Below, piece after piece: positions 36,560 through 45,139 of a DNA stretch of 57,968 nt. Source of the stretch: Methylococcaceae bacterium (GTDB lineage: Bacteria; Pseudomonadota; Gammaproteobacteria; Methylococcales; Methylococcaceae); NCBI GenBank assembly GCA_902810705.1, contig CADDYU010000007.1:1-57968 (forward strand), read 5' to 3'. The notes under the pieces were generated by a model. That model was not told the origin of the DNA, did no database searches, and saw only the letters and a program-made list of their open reading frames with translations. The stretch's first letter is position 1, and each line of letters begins with the position of its first letter. A program made the position numbers and the translations under genes.

Positions 36560-38449
36560 TCAAATCACCATTTGTGTGCCCAGCTCGATCAGTCGTTCCG
36601 ACGGGATCCGGAAATAACTGGCGGCGCTGCTGGTGTTGCGGGCCATGCCGATATAAAGCTTTAGACGCCAAAGAGCCATCTTGGAGGTCGGGGCGGGAAT
36701 TAAGGTCTCGCGGCTCAGGAAGAAAGTGGTGTCGGCGAGCTCAATGTCGAACTCGCGACTGCTCGATTTCAGCACCCGAGGGATGTTGGGCGTTTCCTTG
36801 AAGCCGTAATGCAGGGTGATTCGGAACAAGGAATCGCCGAGCTTCTGGACTTCGCGGCGCTTTTCCGGGGCCACCCGAGGCACCGGCTCGGTGAGCACCG
36901 TGATGATGATGACCGTCTGGTGCAGCACCTTGTTGTGTTTGAGATTGTTCAGCAAGGCCATGGGCGCGCCGGAGCGACTGCCGGTCATGAACACGGCGGT
37001 GCCGGGTACCCGCACTGGAGGATTTTCCGCGAGGTTCGCCAAAAATTCGGCGATGGGCATGGCTTCTTCCTGCAGCTTTTCCATGAGCAGGTCGCGGCCG
37101 CGCTTCCAAGTGGTCATGGCGATAAAGACCAGAGTCCCAATGGCCAGCGGGAACCAGCCACCTTCCGGAATTTTGAGTGAATTGGCCCCGAAAAACGCCA
37201 AGTCGATCGTCAGAAAACCCAAGGCGACCATGCCGCTAAGATAGGGGTCCCATTTCCACAAGCTGTACACCACGACGAAGGCCAGGATCGTGTCGATTGC
37301 CATGGTGCCGGTCACGGCAATGCCGTAAGCGGCGGCTAGGTTCGAGGAGGATTGAAATCCAAGCACCAGCCCGATGATACCCAGCATCAGCATCCAATTG
37401 ATCGAGGGAATGTAGATCTGCCCCATTTCCTCTTCGGACGTGTACTGGATGGCGAGCCTCGGACAGAAACTCAATTGAATCGCCTGCGAAGTCAGCGAGA
37501 AAGCTCCGGAGATCACGGCCTGGGAGGCGATAATCGTCGCCAGGGTCGCAAGTCCTATCATCAACGCCAGGCCGCCGGCGGGGACCAGAAGATAAAACGG
37601 ATTTTGCACCGCCGAAGGATCCCGAATCAGCAAGGCTCCCTGTCCGAAATAATTCAGCAGCAGGGCCGGCAGAACCAGCAGGAACCAGGCCTTGCGGATC
37701 GGCGTGCGGCCGAAATGGCCCATGTCGGCGTACAGGGCCTCGCCGCCGGTTACGGCCAAGACGACCGCCCCCAGGGCCAAGGCACCGTGCCAGCCATGGT
37801 TCGCGAAGAAGCGCACCGCGAACTCCGGGTTGATGGCCGCCAATACGTGAGGCTCGCGAATAAGACTGTGCACCCCGAAGGCCGCGAGGCTGCCGAACCA
37901 GACCACCATAATGGGCCCGAATAGCGCCCCGACTTGGGCCGTGCCGCCTCTTTGAAAGCCAAACAGACCGACGAGCACCATCAAGGCGATAGGAATCACG
38001 TAAGCGTCGAGTTCCGGTTTGAGGACCTGAAGTCCTTCCACAGCGCTCAGCACCGAGATGGCCGGGGTAATGATGCCATCGCCATAGAACAGCGACGCGC
38101 CCATTAAGCCGAGTATCATTAGGGCGTATCGAAGCGAGGGGCTGATCTGCGCCTTTTGCACGATCAGGGACATGAGAGCCATGATCCCACCTTCGCCCTT
38201 GTTGTCGGCCCGCATGATGAAGACGACGTACTTGAGGGAAATTACGATGAGGATCGCCCAAAAGATGAGGGACAAAATGCCAAGCACGTTCTCCGGCGTG
38301 GGTGGCACCGCATGGGCGCCACCGAAGCATTCCTTCATGGTGTAGAGCGGGCTGGTGCCAATATCGCCAAACACCACACCCAAGGCGGCGATTACCAGGC
38401 TCTTTTGTTCCTTGGCGTGCGAGGGAGCGTAGATTGCTGAATTCATCAT
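36560..38449 (-). CDS. kup: Low-affinity potassium transporter Kup
   Basis: A 629-residue KUP/HAK-family potassium:proton symporter. The N-terminus has the signature ALGVVFGDIGTSPLYTMKECF, about 12 membrane helices follow, and the C-terminal 160 residues are cytosolic (GTAVFMTG, RITLHYGFKETPNIP), ending as expected for Kup. Two ATG codons are adjacent (38449 and 38446); I use the first. The gene stands alone and converges with the acyl-CoA ligase gene. Confidence 0.95.
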   Translation of the reverse strand: MMNSAIYAPSHAKEQKSLVIAALGVVFGDIGTSPLYTMKECFGGAHAVPPTPENVLGILSLIFWAILIVISLKYVVFIMRADNKGEGGIMALMSLIVQKAQISPSLRYALMILGLMGASLFYGDGIITPAISVLSAVEGLQVLKPELDAYVIPIALMVLVGLFGFQRGGTAQVGALFGPIMVVWFGSLAAFGVHSLIREPHVLAAINPEFAVRFFANHGWHGALALGAVVLAVTGGEALYADMGHFGRTPIRKAWFLLVLPALLLNYFGQGALLIRDPSAVQNPFYLLVPAGGLALMIGLATLATIIASQAVISGAFSLTSQAIQLSFCPRLAIQYTSEEEMGQIYIPSINWMLMLGIIGLVLGFQSSSNLAAAYGIAVTGTMAIDTILAFVVVYSLWKWDPYLSGMVALGFLTIDLAFFGANSLKIPEGGWFPLAIGTLVFIAMTTWKRGRDLLMEKLQEEAMPIAEFLANLAENPPVRVPGTAVFMTGSRSGAPMALLNNLKHNKVLHQTVIIITVLTEPVPRVAPEKRREVQKLGDSLFRITLHYGFKETPNIPRVLKSSSREFDIELADTTFFLSRETLIPAPTSKMALWRLKLYIGMARNTSSAASYFRIPSERLIELGTQMVI

Positions 38450-38816
38450 ACTTTCATGGAAAATTTGATGATGAGCCGTCCGCAAGCGGTCGGAGTAAAG
38501 CGGCAGTGGGAAAATTCAGCATCCGGTTGCTCCCATTCCTTCCGTAACGTGGCCGCATGCTTGTTCTGCTGGGCAAATCCCGGTTTGGCGGGCGAACAAT
38601 ATACTCGGTACTGAAACCAAAGCAAGCCGTCACCTTTCCTCAAAAAGAAGGTAAAGCCGACGTTAACCGCGCCAATGGTTCATTAGTGAACGGGTTTTAT
38701 ATAGCCGACGAGGGCTTCGATTGCCTATCCAAACGAGAAACATTATCATTTGTCATAAATCACTGCCCAATTTCTTGCAGCCTCGTTTGCTTAGACCACC
38801 CTCAAGGGACTCTATT
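38450..38816. other. Divergent intergenic region, 367 bases
   Basis: It separates kup and the cupredoxin gene, and contains the probable Fur box described separately. An imperfect palindrome CCGTCCGC / GCGGTCGG lies at 38476-38493, 27 bases before the kup start. No gene is supported. Confidence 0.4.
38735..38753 (+). promoter_or_regulatory. Probable Fur box upstream of cupredoxin-FTR1
   Basis: Read on the minus strand, ACAAATGATAATGTTTCTC agrees with 13 of 19 positions of the Fur consensus GATAATGATAATCATTATC, including the whole central AATGATAAT. It lies 64 bases before the cupredoxin start. With an iron permease next, iron-repressed expression is a reasonable reading. Confidence 0.5.
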
Positions 38817-39155
38817 ATGCTCGACCGTATCCGTTTCGCCAGCGGCGCCGCACTCGCCATGGCTCTACTGGCGCAGAGTGCCGTATATGCAGCGGAAGCT
38901 TATACGCTCACTATCAAGGATCATCGGTTTAGCCCGGCCACTCTGGAAGTGCCGGCCGGGCAAAAGATCAAGCTCGTCGTCAAGAATGAGGACCCGACGC
39001 CGGAGGAATTCGAAAGCAAGCCGCTCAAGCGGGAAAAAGTCGTATCGGGAAATAGTGAAATTACGCTGACTATTGGTCCGCTCGATCCCGGCAGCTACGC
39101 CTTTTTCGGGGAGTTTCACCAGGAGTCCGCTCAAGGCCAGGTAATCGCGAAATAA
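38817..39155 (+). CDS. Periplasmic cupredoxin-domain protein of an iron uptake system
   Basis: A 112-residue exported protein. Residues 1-27 are a signal peptide (MLDRIRFASGAALAMALLAQ, cleavage after AVYA). The rest is a cupredoxin-like fold (YTLTIKDHRFSPATLEVPAG). It lacks the type I copper cysteine, so it may not bind copper in the usual way. Proteins of this sort accompany FTR1 permeases (EfeO N-domain, FtrB-like). The FTR1 gene begins 21 bases later. AAGGGA precedes the ATG. Confidence 0.87.
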   Translation: MLDRIRFASGAALAMALLAQSAVYAAEAYTLTIKDHRFSPATLEVPAGQKIKLVVKNEDPTPEEFESKPLKREKVVSGNSEITLTIGPLDPGSYAFFGEFHQESAQGQVIAK

Positions 39156-39176
39156 TTCAGGCGGAGAGGAATCGTC

Positions 39177-39998
39177 ATGCTAGCCACCGCCATCATTGTT
39201 TTTCGGGAAGTCGTCGAAGCCGCCCTCGTTATCGGGATCGTCATGGCCGCGAGCCGAGGCGTGATAGGCCGGGGGCGGTGGGTTTGGAGCGGCGTCGCCG
39301 CAGGGTTGCTGGCCGCGTGCATCGTGGCGGGATTCGCCGATAAGCTGGCCGAGGCTGCGGCCGGCGCGGGGCAGGAGTTGTTCAACGCCGCCGTGCTGTT
39401 CAGCGCGGTCATCATGCTTGGCTGGCACAATGTATGGATGCGGCGGCACGGCCGGGAACTCGCCCAGGAAATGAACCGAGTGGGGCGGGCGGTGACGGCC
39501 GGCGAGCGGCCTTTGTACGCGCTGGCCCTAGTGGTGGGGCTCGCGGTGCTGCGCGAAGGCGCGGAAGTTGTGCTGTTTTTGTACGGCATAGCTTCAGCCG
39601 AGAGCGGCACAGCGCTTGCCATGCTGGGGGGCGGCGCCTTGGGGCTGGCGCTCGGCGCCATCGTGGGGCTGACCCTGTATTTTGGATTGCTGAAGATTCC
39701 GGTCCGCCATTTTTTTACCGTGACCAGTTGGCTGATCCTGTTCTTGGCCGCCGGACTGGCGTCGCAGGGCGCCGCTTACCTGGTGCAGGCCGACTGGCTG
39801 CCGCCCTTGGGGCGGACGGTATGGAATACGTCCGATCTACTGTCCGAAGACAGTCTCGCCGGCCAAGTCCTACATACCCTCGTCGGTTACGTGTCTCGTC
39901 CGGACGGCGTGCAAATACTCTTCTATCTCTCCACCCTAGTCATCATCGCGAGCCTCATGCGGGTGTTCCGCGACAAACCCAGGCGACCGGCCGCCTAA
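39177..39998 (+). CDS. FTR1-family iron permease
   Basis: A 273-residue membrane protein of the FTR1/EfeU family with about seven helices. The two iron-passage motifs are REVVE (10-14) in helix 1 and REGAE (127-131) in the fourth helix, close to the classical REGLE. It would carry ferric iron across the inner membrane with the cupredoxin partner encoded just before. No EfeB peroxidase follows, so the system is reduced relative to EfeUOB. Confidence 0.92.
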   Translation: MLATAIIVFREVVEAALVIGIVMAASRGVIGRGRWVWSGVAAGLLAACIVAGFADKLAEAAAGAGQELFNAAVLFSAVIMLGWHNVWMRRHGRELAQEMNRVGRAVTAGERPLYALALVVGLAVLREGAEVVLFLYGIASAESGTALAMLGGGALGLALGAIVGLTLYFGLLKIPVRHFFTVTSWLILFLAAGLASQGAAYLVQADWLPPLGRTVWNTSDLLSEDSLAGQVLHTLVGYVSRPDGVQILFYLSTLVIIASLMRVFRDKPRRPAA

Positions 39999-40449
39999 AG
40001 CATCCGGTCATTTCTTCGCCGGCCAGGCCTTTTGCCCCTTCTTCTGCATTCCGGAGGGAGCTCACTCGGCTCTGAAAGCTCCTCGGTAATGGGGGGCTGA
40101 ACTGACTTCATCCCCGCCTTCATGAAGCGGCAAGCTTCAATTCAGAAGCCTTCGCGGCGCTCAACGAGCGCGATGAGCTAAAACCTTAAAGCAATGGCTC
40201 GGACCGCGACGTAGGCCAAGCTGGAAGTGCAGGCCGTGGGGGGCCGTCAAGCTACTTGCTCGAAGGTTCCCTGTGGGCAGCGATCTCCGCTTGCTCAGCG
40301 CCGTGTCAAAGCATCGGAGATCTCGAACGGATCGGAGACGAAGCGGTCAGGACCTTGGCCCTTGTATGGGAACTTTCAATCAGCCAGGTCCAGGGGCGAG
40401 GCTAGTCGGGCGACCATGCCGCGGGTAAGCTGCCGGCCGCCCGAGGACC
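39999..40449. other. Gene-free region holding a group II intron remnant
   Basis: This 451-base stretch lies between the FTR1 gene and the gene at 40450 and has no protein gene of its own. From about 40155 on it holds the intron-like sequence described separately. Before that only a small hairpin TGAAGC / GCTTCA (40123-40139) is seen. Confidence 0.5.
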
Positions 40450-40498
40450 CTAGGACGCTAAAGCCAACGACGGGGTTTCCGCCTTCGCGCTCTCAAGT
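40155..40498 (+). mobile_element. Probable group II intron domain I remnant
   Basis: The stretch starting GCGCGATGAGCTAAA and continuing CTTAAAGCAATGGCTCGGAC, CGCGACGTAGGCCAAGCTGG follows the order of conserved elements in domain I of bacterial group II introns (compare GCGATGAGTTA...TAAAGACAAT in Lactococcus Ll.LtrB). The 5' GTGCG start, the reverse transcriptase and domains V-VI are absent, so it is a truncated piece. The judgement rests on recalled likeness, not on an alignment. The 3' end of the gene on the minus strand runs into it. Confidence 0.5.
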
Positions 40499-41073
40499 CC
40501 TTGGTAAAGGCGGATCGCGCTTTCACCGATCAACCGCGTAATGGCCACGGAGGTCAAGCCGGAGACCGGGATGGCGGCCACGGGGTGCCAGTCCAATGCA
40601 TCGACCAAAAAGGGGCTCGCGGCGGCTATCCCGCTGGCCGCCACCACGGACATCATCTCGCGGACGCGGGATCGGTCATCGATATCGTGCCCGTACAGCA
40701 AGGCGATCTCCAAGATCAGATACAGGTGCATGCGCGTCATCGCCGAGGCGCCACCCACGAATCCAGCGAATTTCAGCAAGCTCCCCGCCGCCGGGAAAAG
40801 TTGCGGCAGATGGAGCAGCGCTCCGCCGAAGAAGGAGAGCGTACTTTGCGCGTTAATGAGACGGCGCGCGAGCTGCTCGGGCGATTCTCCCGGATAAAGC
40901 GATTGGGCGCGCTGCACGACCCGGCGTATTTCACCCTTGCGCAGTCTTAGAAAGAAGTAAAAAAACTGATCCTCGGCGAGGCCTTGCGGCTTCGCCTCTG
41001 GCGGCGAGACCGATGTCGCGGGCCGGGTCGAGGCCTTTTTCGCCTGTCTTTGTCCTGTGGTTGTTTGCGCCAT
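40450..41073 (-). CDS. Conserved membrane-associated protein of unknown function (EcsC-like?)
   Basis: A 207-residue protein. A polar N-terminus (1-30) is followed by an alpha-helical region with moderately hydrophobic segments (STLSFFGGALLHLPQLFP, GFVGGASAMTRMHLYLILEIALLYG, AASPFLVDALDWHPVAAIP). This recalls EcsC/DUF697-like membrane proteins, but the match is loose. The last 15 or so residues (ESAKAETPSLALAS) are encoded by the intron-like sequence, so the natural C-terminus may have been replaced. The function is unknown. Confidence 0.7.
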   Translation of the reverse strand: MAQTTTGQRQAKKASTRPATSVSPPEAKPQGLAEDQFFYFFLRLRKGEIRRVVQRAQSLYPGESPEQLARRLINAQSTLSFFGGALLHLPQLFPAAGSLLKFAGFVGGASAMTRMHLYLILEIALLYGHDIDDRSRVREMMSVVAASGIAAASPFLVDALDWHPVAAIPVSGLTSVAITRLIGESAIRLYQGLESAKAETPSLALAS

Positions 41074-41302
41074 AGATTTGGAACCCGCCTTTTCACTCGG
41101 AAGATTGCAAAACAGATCCGCTGTGTCTGATCGGGCGCAGCGGACTCTTGGTGAACGTTGAGATTTATCTCCTAAGTCCCTCGCGGACCGCGGGGCGGCA
41201 CGCCGGCCACTTTAGCACGAAAGAAAATTTCTGAGCCACCGTGACAGAAGATCATGAGCGGCCTTCCGGTTAAGTCTCGGGCTACGGCCCTGAATTTCCC
41301 TC

Positions 41303-41584
41303 TCAGTCTCGCCGGACGAATTTAAAAAACCGGCTGGTTTCGCCGCCTTGAGTTTGGTCCTGGTAAAGAAAGGCTAACCGCTGCTGCTCGAATTTTTCGA
41401 AGAAGTCTTCCCAGGTGATGTGTTCCAGGGAGCCCTCGCTGTCTTGAGTGAAGCCGATGCGGAGCACGCCAGGCTTCTGGTCCTTTCCGCCCGTGCCCTT
41501 GACCGTGGCGGGCCAACCCTGCCGCTCTTCCGCCCAGCGTCGAATCACTTCGTGATCGGTCGTCTTTTTCGATTCGTGGCTCAT
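41303..41584 (-). CDS. Small conserved protein at the end of the glycan operon
   Basis: A 93-residue hydrophilic protein with the conserved pattern TTDHEVIRRWAEERQG, PATVKGTGGK, and WEDFFEKFEQQRLAFLYQD. I know this family from Proteobacteria, where it is often loosely labelled as 1,4-alpha-glucan branching enzyme, but it has no enzyme domain and is far too short for one. Its ATG overlaps the glycosyltransferase stop by 4 bases, so it is translationally tied to the operon. Its role is unknown. Confidence 0.8.
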   Translation of the reverse strand: MSHESKKTTDHEVIRRWAEERQGWPATVKGTGGKDQKPGVLRIGFTQDSEGSLEHITWEDFFEKFEQQRLAFLYQDQTQGGETSRFFKFVRRD

Positions 41585-42735
41585 GATGTCACCTCTTGTA
41601 CGTCATGCTTCCTGAATTCCGGTCGAGTTTGGGACGTGGCCGGGGCGACAGCGCGGTTACGGTCGCTGTAGATGCGGTCGACGTAATGCTCCAGTTCCAT
41701 GGCCCGATGGCTCGACGTATGGGCGGCCAGCACCCGGGCGCGGGCGTTTTCGCCGAGCCGGCGGCGAGCCGCTTCCGGCAATTTTCTGAGATAGCGAAGG
41801 ACCTCGGCGGCCGTTCTGGCCACCAGAATTTCGTCGCCAATCTTGAAGAAATCGTCCAGCCCGCGCCAAAAGTCGGAGATGATCGGCGTCCCGCAGGCGG
41901 CGGCCTCGAACAGGCGCACGCTGGGAGACCAGCCGGCCCGAATCATGTCCCGCCGGGTGACGTTGAGGGTGAAGCGCTGGGTGGTGTAAAAGCGCCGATG
42001 GCGGTCGGGGGCCAGGTGTTCAAGGTGCCGGACGTTCCGTGGCCATCGGACGGTACTTGGAAACTGAGGCCCGATCACCGTGAATGCGCCGTCTTCCCAT
42101 TGCCGCGCCGGCTCGATCAGTAACTCCTCCAGCCTAGGCTGGCGGTCTTCGCTGTACGTGCCCATGTAGCCCAAGTCGAATTCCGCCTTTCCGGCGTCTG
42201 GAAAATAAAGCTCCGGATCCACCGAGCAGTACAGTGGCTCGACCCGCGGCGCACGGTAGAAGCGCCGAATGACGCCGAGCGTCGGGCCGCCGGTGAACGA
42301 CAGGTAGAGATCGAATTCCGGAATCAAATTGGGATGGAGGTAATCGTGGCTGCCCGTCGCCAGCATGTTCAGGGTAACGGGCGTGTCGATGTCGTAGAAG
42401 GCGCGAACGCCCCGGGCAGTTTTGATCATCCAATGCCCCACCTCCACGCCTTCCGGCACATAGGAACCCACCAGCGCCAAATCGGCCTTCGCGACTTCAT
42501 CCGTGTACAAATCCGCGAGTTCCTCGAGGCTTTCGTACAAGCGAACGGTCGCGAAACTCGGGTTCGGCAGGTCGCGGTTCGCCGCATACCAGGGCCGGTC
42601 CCGCTCCAGGAACAGCACCCGATGGCCGCGGGCATGCAGCGCGCGGGCCAGGGCACGGTAAGTCGTGGCGTGTCCGTTGCCCCAGGACGAGGTTATGGAC
42701 AAGCCCAGCATGACGATGTTGAGTGGTTCGGCCAT
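41581..42735 (-). CDS. CgeB-like glycosyltransferase, copy 1
   Basis: A 384-residue GT-B glycosyltransferase of the CgeB/COG4641 kind. The N-terminal motif SITSSWGNGHATTYRALARA is shared with two neighbours. The C-terminal half has the acceptor/donor segment RAGWSPSVRLFEAAACGTPI and the wrap-up RLGENARARVLAAHTSSHRA. The cysteine-linked CgeB of Bacillus modifies the spore surface. Here it most likely builds a cell-surface glycan. It precedes the 93-residue gene with a 4-base overlap and lies 32 bases after copy 2. Confidence 0.82.
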   Translation of the reverse strand: MAEPLNIVMLGLSITSSWGNGHATTYRALARALHARGHRVLFLERDRPWYAANRDLPNPSFATVRLYESLEELADLYTDEVAKADLALVGSYVPEGVEVGHWMIKTARGVRAFYDIDTPVTLNMLATGSHDYLHPNLIPEFDLYLSFTGGPTLGVIRRFYRAPRVEPLYCSVDPELYFPDAGKAEFDLGYMGTYSEDRQPRLEELLIEPARQWEDGAFTVIGPQFPSTVRWPRNVRHLEHLAPDRHRRFYTTQRFTLNVTRRDMIRAGWSPSVRLFEAAACGTPIISDFWRGLDDFFKIGDEILVARTAAEVLRYLRKLPEAARRRLGENARARVLAAHTSSHRAMELEHYVDRIYSDRNRAVAPATSQTRPEFRKHDVQEVTS

Positions 42736-42767
42736 GGCGCTTTCCGTTCGATAGAGGATGTGATGAA

Positions 42768-43925
42768 TCAGATTGGCCGCGCTGCAGGGCGAGGCTTGGC
42801 CGTCCGGTTCACGGCACGGTGTGGATGGCGCAGCAAGCCCGGCGCTCCTTGCCCCGTGAACAGGGTGTCGACCTCGGCGGCGCGCTGGGCGTAAGTGTGC
42901 TCGGCGAGCACTCGCTTTCTCGCCGCCTCGCCCACGGCCCGAATTTGTTCTCCGGAGAGTCGAGTCAGGTAGCTGGCTACGTCCTCGCCGGTTTCCGCCA
43001 CCAGAACCTCCCGGCCCGGCTCGAAAAACCGCTCGAGCCCTTCCCAGCTATCGCTGATGATGGCCGCGCCGGCGCCCGCCGCCTCGAAGATCCGGGTGGC
43101 CGGCGAATACCCGAACCTAGCCATGCTGCCGCGATTGATGTTGAGCACCAGGCGCGCGCTACAGTTGAAGGCGTTGTGTTGCCGCGTATAGATGTGCCCC
43201 GCGTACCGAACGTTCGGCAAGACCGGCGCGTTGGCCTCCCAACCGTTGCCGCCCAGCAAGAAGGTGCTTTGCGGCAAGCTGGCGGCGGGCTTGAAGAAAA
43301 ATTCGTGCACCCGCTCCTCCCGATCGGGCAGGCGATTGCCCAGAAAACCCAGATCTGTGGCGAGCGCCGGATCGGGAGGCACCGGATGATGGGTGGACGG
43401 ATCCAGGGCGTTGTAGATCGGAACGCAGTCCCGCGCGCCCAGAGCCCGATAGGCCGCCTGCACCGGCGGACCGCCCCCGTAAGTCAGGATGAGATCGTAA
43501 CGGGGAACGTGCGCGGCGAAGGGATCGTCGGCCACCTGCCGAATGCGCTCCAGGGTCGCGGGAGCATCTACGTCCCAAAAGACGACCGCCTTGCCTGGCA
43601 CCCGAAGACTTAATACCTCGTGCTCCAGCCACTCGTCCAGCACGCCCACCCCGCTGGCCTTGGCCACGATGTCGGCCTGACTGGCGATACTCAGGGCCTC
43701 GGCGGCGCCCGCCTCGGTCGCTGGATAGACCACCACCTTGGCCCAGGGCGGATCGGGAATGTCCCGATGGGCCTGGCGATCGAAGGCGTCCGGCTCGAAA
43801 AAGGTGATCCTGTAGCCGATCGCGGCCAAGGCCCGCAGTAGTCCGCGATAGTAGGTCGCGGCGCCGTTCCAATAGGAGGACACCAAGCTCGAGCCGAAAA
43901 AGGCGATGGCGGGACGGTGCTGCAT
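42768..43925 (-). CDS. CgeB-like glycosyltransferase, copy 2
   Basis: A 385-residue paralogue of its two neighbours, with SSLVSSYWNGAATYYRGLLRA at the N-terminus and RFGYSPATRIFEAAGAGAAI in the C-terminal half, ending in RKRVLAEHTYAQRAAEVDTL. The two Rossmann halves are seen around 1-170 and 190-350. A conserved Glu of the donor site is in RIFEAAGAG. The substrate is unknown. It sits between copies 1 and 3 with short gaps (32 and 38 bases). Confidence 0.82.
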   Translation of the reverse strand: MQHRPAIAFFGSSLVSSYWNGAATYYRGLLRALAAIGYRITFFEPDAFDRQAHRDIPDPPWAKVVVYPATEAGAAEALSIASQADIVAKASGVGVLDEWLEHEVLSLRVPGKAVVFWDVDAPATLERIRQVADDPFAAHVPRYDLILTYGGGPPVQAAYRALGARDCVPIYNALDPSTHHPVPPDPALATDLGFLGNRLPDREERVHEFFFKPAASLPQSTFLLGGNGWEANAPVLPNVRYAGHIYTRQHNAFNCSARLVLNINRGSMARFGYSPATRIFEAAGAGAAIISDSWEGLERFFEPGREVLVAETGEDVASYLTRLSGEQIRAVGEAARKRVLAEHTYAQRAAEVDTLFTGQGAPGLLRHPHRAVNRTAKPRPAARPI

Positions 43926-43963
43926 CGGACGTTACCTCAGGAGATGGAAAGCTCTTGCTAAAT

Positions 43964-45139
43964 CTAGATAGGAACGGGTTCCGGTCCCCGTTCGGGGCGG
44001 GCCAACACTTTGGCCGGCGCGGTCGGCTCGCTCGCGGTCGGGCGGACCTCCAGCCCCAGCTCGGCGCAGATGGCGAGCAGTTCGGCGACCCGATGGCCGC
44101 AAGTATGACGCGCCAGCACGGTGCTTCGGCCCTGCTCGGACAGGCTCCGGGCCAGCTCGGGATCGCCGAGCACCGCCGCCAGCAGGGTTTCCATTTCCCG
44201 GCCGTTGCGCGCCACGAGGAAATCCTTGCCCGGCGTGAACAGCCCCTCGGCGTCTTCCCAAGGGGAGCAGATCAGGGGAATGCCGCAGGCCAAAGCCTCG
44301 AACGGGCGAATGGTGGGAATGCCCGGCAGGGCCTCGGCATAGGGCCGGCGCGGGATGTGCACGGTGACCCGGAACGCGGCGAAGGCCCGCGGCACCGCGT
44401 AATTGGGCAGCCAGCCGCCATAGTCGATGCCGGCATCCGCCAAGGCCCGCCGGGCTTCCTCCGGATACCGCACCCCGTGGACCTTGGCGCGGAGCCTCAG
44501 CCGGCTGACCGGTTCGAGCAGGAATTCGTGCAACTCGCGGGTCCTTTCTTCATCGCCCCAGTTGCCGATCCAGACCAGATCGCCCTCTTCGGAGATTCCC
44601 GACAACGGCCGAAAGATCCGGACATCGGCCGCCTCGTGCCAGATCCAGGCCCGCGCCGCCCAGCCTCGCTCGAGGTAAATGTCGCGCAGCACGCGGCCGA
44701 AGGCGAGTACCCCGTCATAGTGCTGGAGATCGAACCTGGCGATGGATTTGGGATCCGTCACGGCGCGATGGTGGGTGTCGTGAAACAGCAGGCGATAATT
44801 GGCGCCACGAGCCCGATCCCGCCCGAGATCGCCGACCAAGGCGGGATCGTTCCACTCGTGGACGATGACCACGTCGGCGTCGGCCGCCCAGCGTCCGGGA
44901 TCGGGATCGCCGGCATCGTAGAACCGGCTGCGCAGCCCAGGGTAAGCCTCGGAGAACTCGGCCAGAGCGTCCCGGCCGTGCTCGAGCCGAAGGTTCCGCA
45001 AAGACCAGCCGTCGGCCGGCTCGAAGATTTCCACCTGATGGCCAAGTGCCAGCAATTCGGTGGCGATGCCGCGCAGGAAATGGGCGTTACCGTTGTTCCA
45101 GTCCGAGACCAGGGACGGGTAAAACAAAACGAATTTCAT
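43964..45139 (-). CDS. CgeB-like glycosyltransferase, copy 3
   Basis: A 391-residue member of the same family: SLVSDWNNGNAHFLRGIATE at the N-terminus and RPFEALACGIPLICSPWEDAEG in the donor site region, ending in STVLARHTCGHRVAELL. The ATG of MKFVLFYPSL overlaps the stop of the GT4 gene by 4 bases; the frame is open far upstream inside that gene but is not used. A run of Pro and Glu residues closes the protein. It probably adds a sugar after the GT4 in the same pathway. Confidence 0.82.
   Translation of the reverse strand: MKFVLFYPSLVSDWNNGNAHFLRGIATELLALGHQVEIFEPADGWSLRNLRLEHGRDALAEFSEAYPGLRSRFYDAGDPDPGRWAADADVVIVHEWNDPALVGDLGRDRARGANYRLLFHDTHHRAVTDPKSIARFDLQHYDGVLAFGRVLRDIYLERGWAARAWIWHEAADVRIFRPLSGISEEGDLVWIGNWGDEERTRELHEFLLEPVSRLRLRAKVHGVRYPEEARRALADAGIDYGGWLPNYAVPRAFAAFRVTVHIPRRPYAEALPGIPTIRPFEALACGIPLICSPWEDAEGLFTPGKDFLVARNGREMETLLAAVLGDPELARSLSEQGRSTVLARHTCGHRVAELLAICAELGLEVRPTASEPTAPAKVLARPERGPEPVPI

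Noticed and set aside
38557..39069. Open frame overlapping the cupredoxin gene
   Set aside because: It is out of frame with the cupredoxin, which has a signal peptide and ribosome site; the frame has neither.
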